The notes under the pieces: generated by a model
What the model was told of the DNA's origin: nothing
The model's input: the letters and a program-made list of their open reading frames with translations, nothing else
Databases searched by the model: none
Program-made: the position numbers and the translations under genes
Part shown: one piece after another, positions 42,259 to 43,989 of the stretch
Layout: each line of letters begins with the position of its first letter
Numbering within the stretch: position 1 is the first letter of the stretch
DNA from: Pedobacter kyungheensis
GTDB taxonomy: Bacteria; Bacteroidota; Bacteroidia; Sphingobacteriales; Sphingobacteriaceae
DNA length: 43,989 nt
Direction: 5' to 3'
Assembly (NCBI RefSeq): GCF_000812965.1
Contig: NZ_JSYN01000039.1
Location: 1-43,989, forward strand

Positions 42259-42906
42259 ATGGTTACGGTTTATTCGCTCAGTGCTTTATTATTAGCTTAC
42301 CTTTTTGGATCGATACCAACAGCCGTATGGCTCGGTCAGGCCTTTTATGGCGTTGACGTAAGAGAGTATGGCAGCGGTAATGCAGGCGCTACCAATACAT
42401 TCAGGGTATTGGGTAAGAAAGCTGGTATTGCGGTAATGATTATCGATATTGCAAAAGGTTATACTGCAACCAATCTGGCTTATCTCATCGGTTTATCAGT
42501 AACCGGACCACAAAATTCTGCACCATTTGTTAATTATCAGCTTGCCCTGGGCGTAACTGCAGTAATGGGGCATTTATTTCCTGTTTTTGCCGGCTTTCGC
42601 GGAGGAAAAGGAGTGGCCACACTTTTTGGAATGATTTTGGCAGTTAACTTCGAGGCATCTATGCTTTGCGTTCTGGTTTTTGTAATTGTATTGCTGATCA
42701 CGAAATATGTTTCATTAAGCTCCATCTGCGCAGGTTTTACCTTTCCACTCAGTGTAGTTTTTCTGTTTCAGGTTTCCATTAAATCGGAAGTACTATACGG
42801 AATGGTTGTTTGTGTACTTATTTTAGTTACCCACCAAAAAAACCTCGAAAGATTGCTCAAGGGCAAAGAATCTAAAGTGTATTTGTTTAAGAAGAAAGCT
42901 AATTAA
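42259..42906 (+). CDS. plsY: Acyl-phosphate:glycerol-3-phosphate acyltransferase
   Basis: Integral membrane enzyme for the first step of phospholipid synthesis. 215 aa, with five membrane helices. Motif 1 GSIPTAVWLG near residue 17, motif 2 GSGNAGATNTFRVLG, motif 3 GHLFPVFAGFRGGKGVAT. Full length. A TATTTTTTG element with a TTG 17 bases before it at 42216-42244 could be its own weak promoter; otherwise it reads through from nadC. Confidence 0.94.
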   Translation: MVTVYSLSALLLAYLFGSIPTAVWLGQAFYGVDVREYGSGNAGATNTFRVLGKKAGIAVMIIDIAKGYTATNLAYLIGLSVTGPQNSAPFVNYQLALGVTAVMGHLFPVFAGFRGGKGVATLFGMILAVNFEASMLCVLVFVIVLLITKYVSLSSICAGFTFPLSVVFLFQVSIKSEVLYGMVVCVLILVTHQKNLERLLKGKESKVYLFKKKAN

Positions 42907-43075
42907 TTAACAAATACATAATCAAAAACTTATTTTAAATATTCCTGTTAATATGGATATTACAAATAGGGGATTGATATCATTAACAAAAGATTTTGTG
43001 AAACAATGCTCACTCCTGTTTTAAACGGGGACTGTAATGATTGTTTAATAACCCAGAAAACTAAATTGATAAGAA

Positions 43076-43882
43076 ATGAAAAAGTTATTTTTAACAGCAA
43101 GCGTAGCTGGTGTTTTACTGTTTAACTCTTGTTCTACAGTGCCTTTAACCGGTCGTAGCCGGTTTGATCTGGTGAGTAACGACCAGGTTTTACCTATGGC
43201 ATTTCAAGCATATAATACCTTTTTAACTGAAAATAAATCGACAGTTTTACCGGCATCCAATGCGCAGGCTTTAAAGGTGAAAACCGTAGGTAGCCGTTTA
43301 ATTACCGCCGTAAAATCGTACATGAACAGCAATAACTATGGTAATTTAATTGCCGATTACCAGTGGGAAGTAAATGTGGTTCAGAACAACGAAAAAAATG
43401 CCTGGTGTATGCCTGGAGGTAAAATTGTGGTTTATACCGGAATTTTGCCGGTAACACAGGATGATGCCGGATTAGCTACTGTAATGGGGCACGAAATTGC
43501 CCACGCCATTGCCGGCCATTCGGCAGAGCGCATGTCGCAGGAAATGGTAGCACAGGGAATTGGTGCCGCTGCAGGTGTAGCTTTATCTAAAAATCCGAAA
43601 ACACAATCTATTTTCAATACACTTTACGGCGTAGGTACTCCAGTTGCCATGCTTAAATTTAGCCGTAACCAGGAGCTGGAGGCCGATCGTTTAGGTTTGA
43701 TTTTTATGGCTATGGCTGGTTATAACCCGCAAAATGCTACTGCTTTCTGGAACCGGATGGCTTCAGCTTCTGCGGGAGCGCAAAAACCAGCTGAGTTTTT
43801 AAGCACTCACCCTAGTGATGAAACACGTATTGCACAGATTCAGAAATATTTACCAGAGGCACAGCAGTATTACAAAAAATAA
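43076..43882 (+). CDS. M48-family metalloprotease lipoprotein (LoiP/BepA-like)
   Basis: Zinc protease of 268 aa anchored by C19 (lipobox FNSC). HEIAH at residues 139-143 and the third zinc ligand E202 in ELEAD are present; PLTGRSRFDLVS and CMPGGKIVVYTGIL are typical of periplasmic M48 proteins that act in outer-membrane protein quality control. Length matches the short form without TPRs. Single gene with its own terminator. Confidence 0.92.
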   Translation: MKKLFLTASVAGVLLFNSCSTVPLTGRSRFDLVSNDQVLPMAFQAYNTFLTENKSTVLPASNAQALKVKTVGSRLITAVKSYMNSNNYGNLIADYQWEVNVVQNNEKNAWCMPGGKIVVYTGILPVTQDDAGLATVMGHEIAHAIAGHSAERMSQEMVAQGIGAAAGVALSKNPKTQSIFNTLYGVGTPVAMLKFSRNQELEADRLGLIFMAMAGYNPQNATAFWNRMASASAGAQKPAEFLSTHPSDETRIAQIQKYLPEAQQYYKK

Positions 43883-43899
43883 GGTAGAAGGCAGAAGGT

Positions 43900-43945
43900 A
43901 AAAAGGGTGGAAGGTTTAGCATGAAGCATAAACTTCCACCTTTTT
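43900..43945 (+). terminator. Terminator after the M48 gene
   Basis: aaaaagggtggaaggttta pairs, with two single-base bulges, with taaacttccaccttttt around a short loop; the right arm ends in a T run. Confidence 0.75.
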
Positions 43946-43962
43946 CATTGATCCACATGCTG

Positions 43963-43980
43963 ATCCGATAGCTATCGGAT
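43963..43980. repeat. 18-base perfect palindrome
   Basis: atccgatagctatcggat, close to the window end. The same cgata/tatcg arms occur in the rpsA terminator. It may belong to the next gene's terminator outside the window. Confidence 0.5.
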
Positions 43981-43989
43981 TTATTTCAG

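Overview
The window looks like chromosomal DNA from a Bacteroidetes bacterium of the Sphingobacteriaceae type, most like Pedobacter. The evidence is moderate to low GC, lipoprotein and Sec signal peptides typical of the phylum, PafA-type alkaline phosphatase, DUF1080/DUF3472/DUF4783 proteins, an HU-CCDC81/SPOR fusion, -7 promoter elements of the TAnnTTTG type, near absence of Shine-Dalgarno sites, and intergenic palindromic repeats. The genus is inferred from family resemblance only. No rRNA, tRNA, CRISPR array, prophage or transposase gene was found.

Layout. 250-5310: PafA phosphatase (-), a DUF3472/ricin lipoprotein (+) and FolC (-). 5453-14094: one long minus-strand envelope block, transcribed as a large TPR protein then a plug-less outer-membrane barrel, a terminator, then an HU-SPOR protein, ExbB, ExbD and a TonB-like transducer whose genes overlap by one base each. 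14549-17709: pyrimidine genes pyrR-pyrB, a class IV aminotransferase, a DCC-family thiol protein and a small membrane protein. 18102-21240: an aldehyde dehydrogenase with its DUF779 partner and a divergent AraC regulator. 21229-22495: a small membrane protein, an ECF sigma factor and a membrane protein that may control it. 22572-26610: GH20 hexosaminidase and ribosomal protein S1. 27141-31398: an SH3b membrane protein, a signal-peptidase-like protein lacking its catalytic residues, a TPM-domain protein and a DUF1080 hydrolase. 31633-35104: cytidylate kinase, ArfB, a MACPF lipoprotein and an LpxR-like lipid A deacylase. 35188-43882: Lon, a TPR protein, a lipoprotein, GpmI, DUF4783, NadC, PlsY and an M48 metalloprotease lipoprotein.

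Most genes are core housekeeping or cell-envelope functions. The items that stand out are the signal peptidase homologue at 28266-28922, which has lost nucleophile, general base and the base-supporting serine together; the MACPF lipoprotein at 32930-33964, a possible secreted toxin; the envelope block at 5453-14094, which may be one trans-envelope machine; a set of genes whose -7 element lies within about 20 bases of the start codon (predicted leaderless or very short-leader mRNAs); a strong Shine-Dalgarno site in front of rpsA; and several families of intergenic palindromic repeats. All assignments are by reading the sequence; no database search was run.
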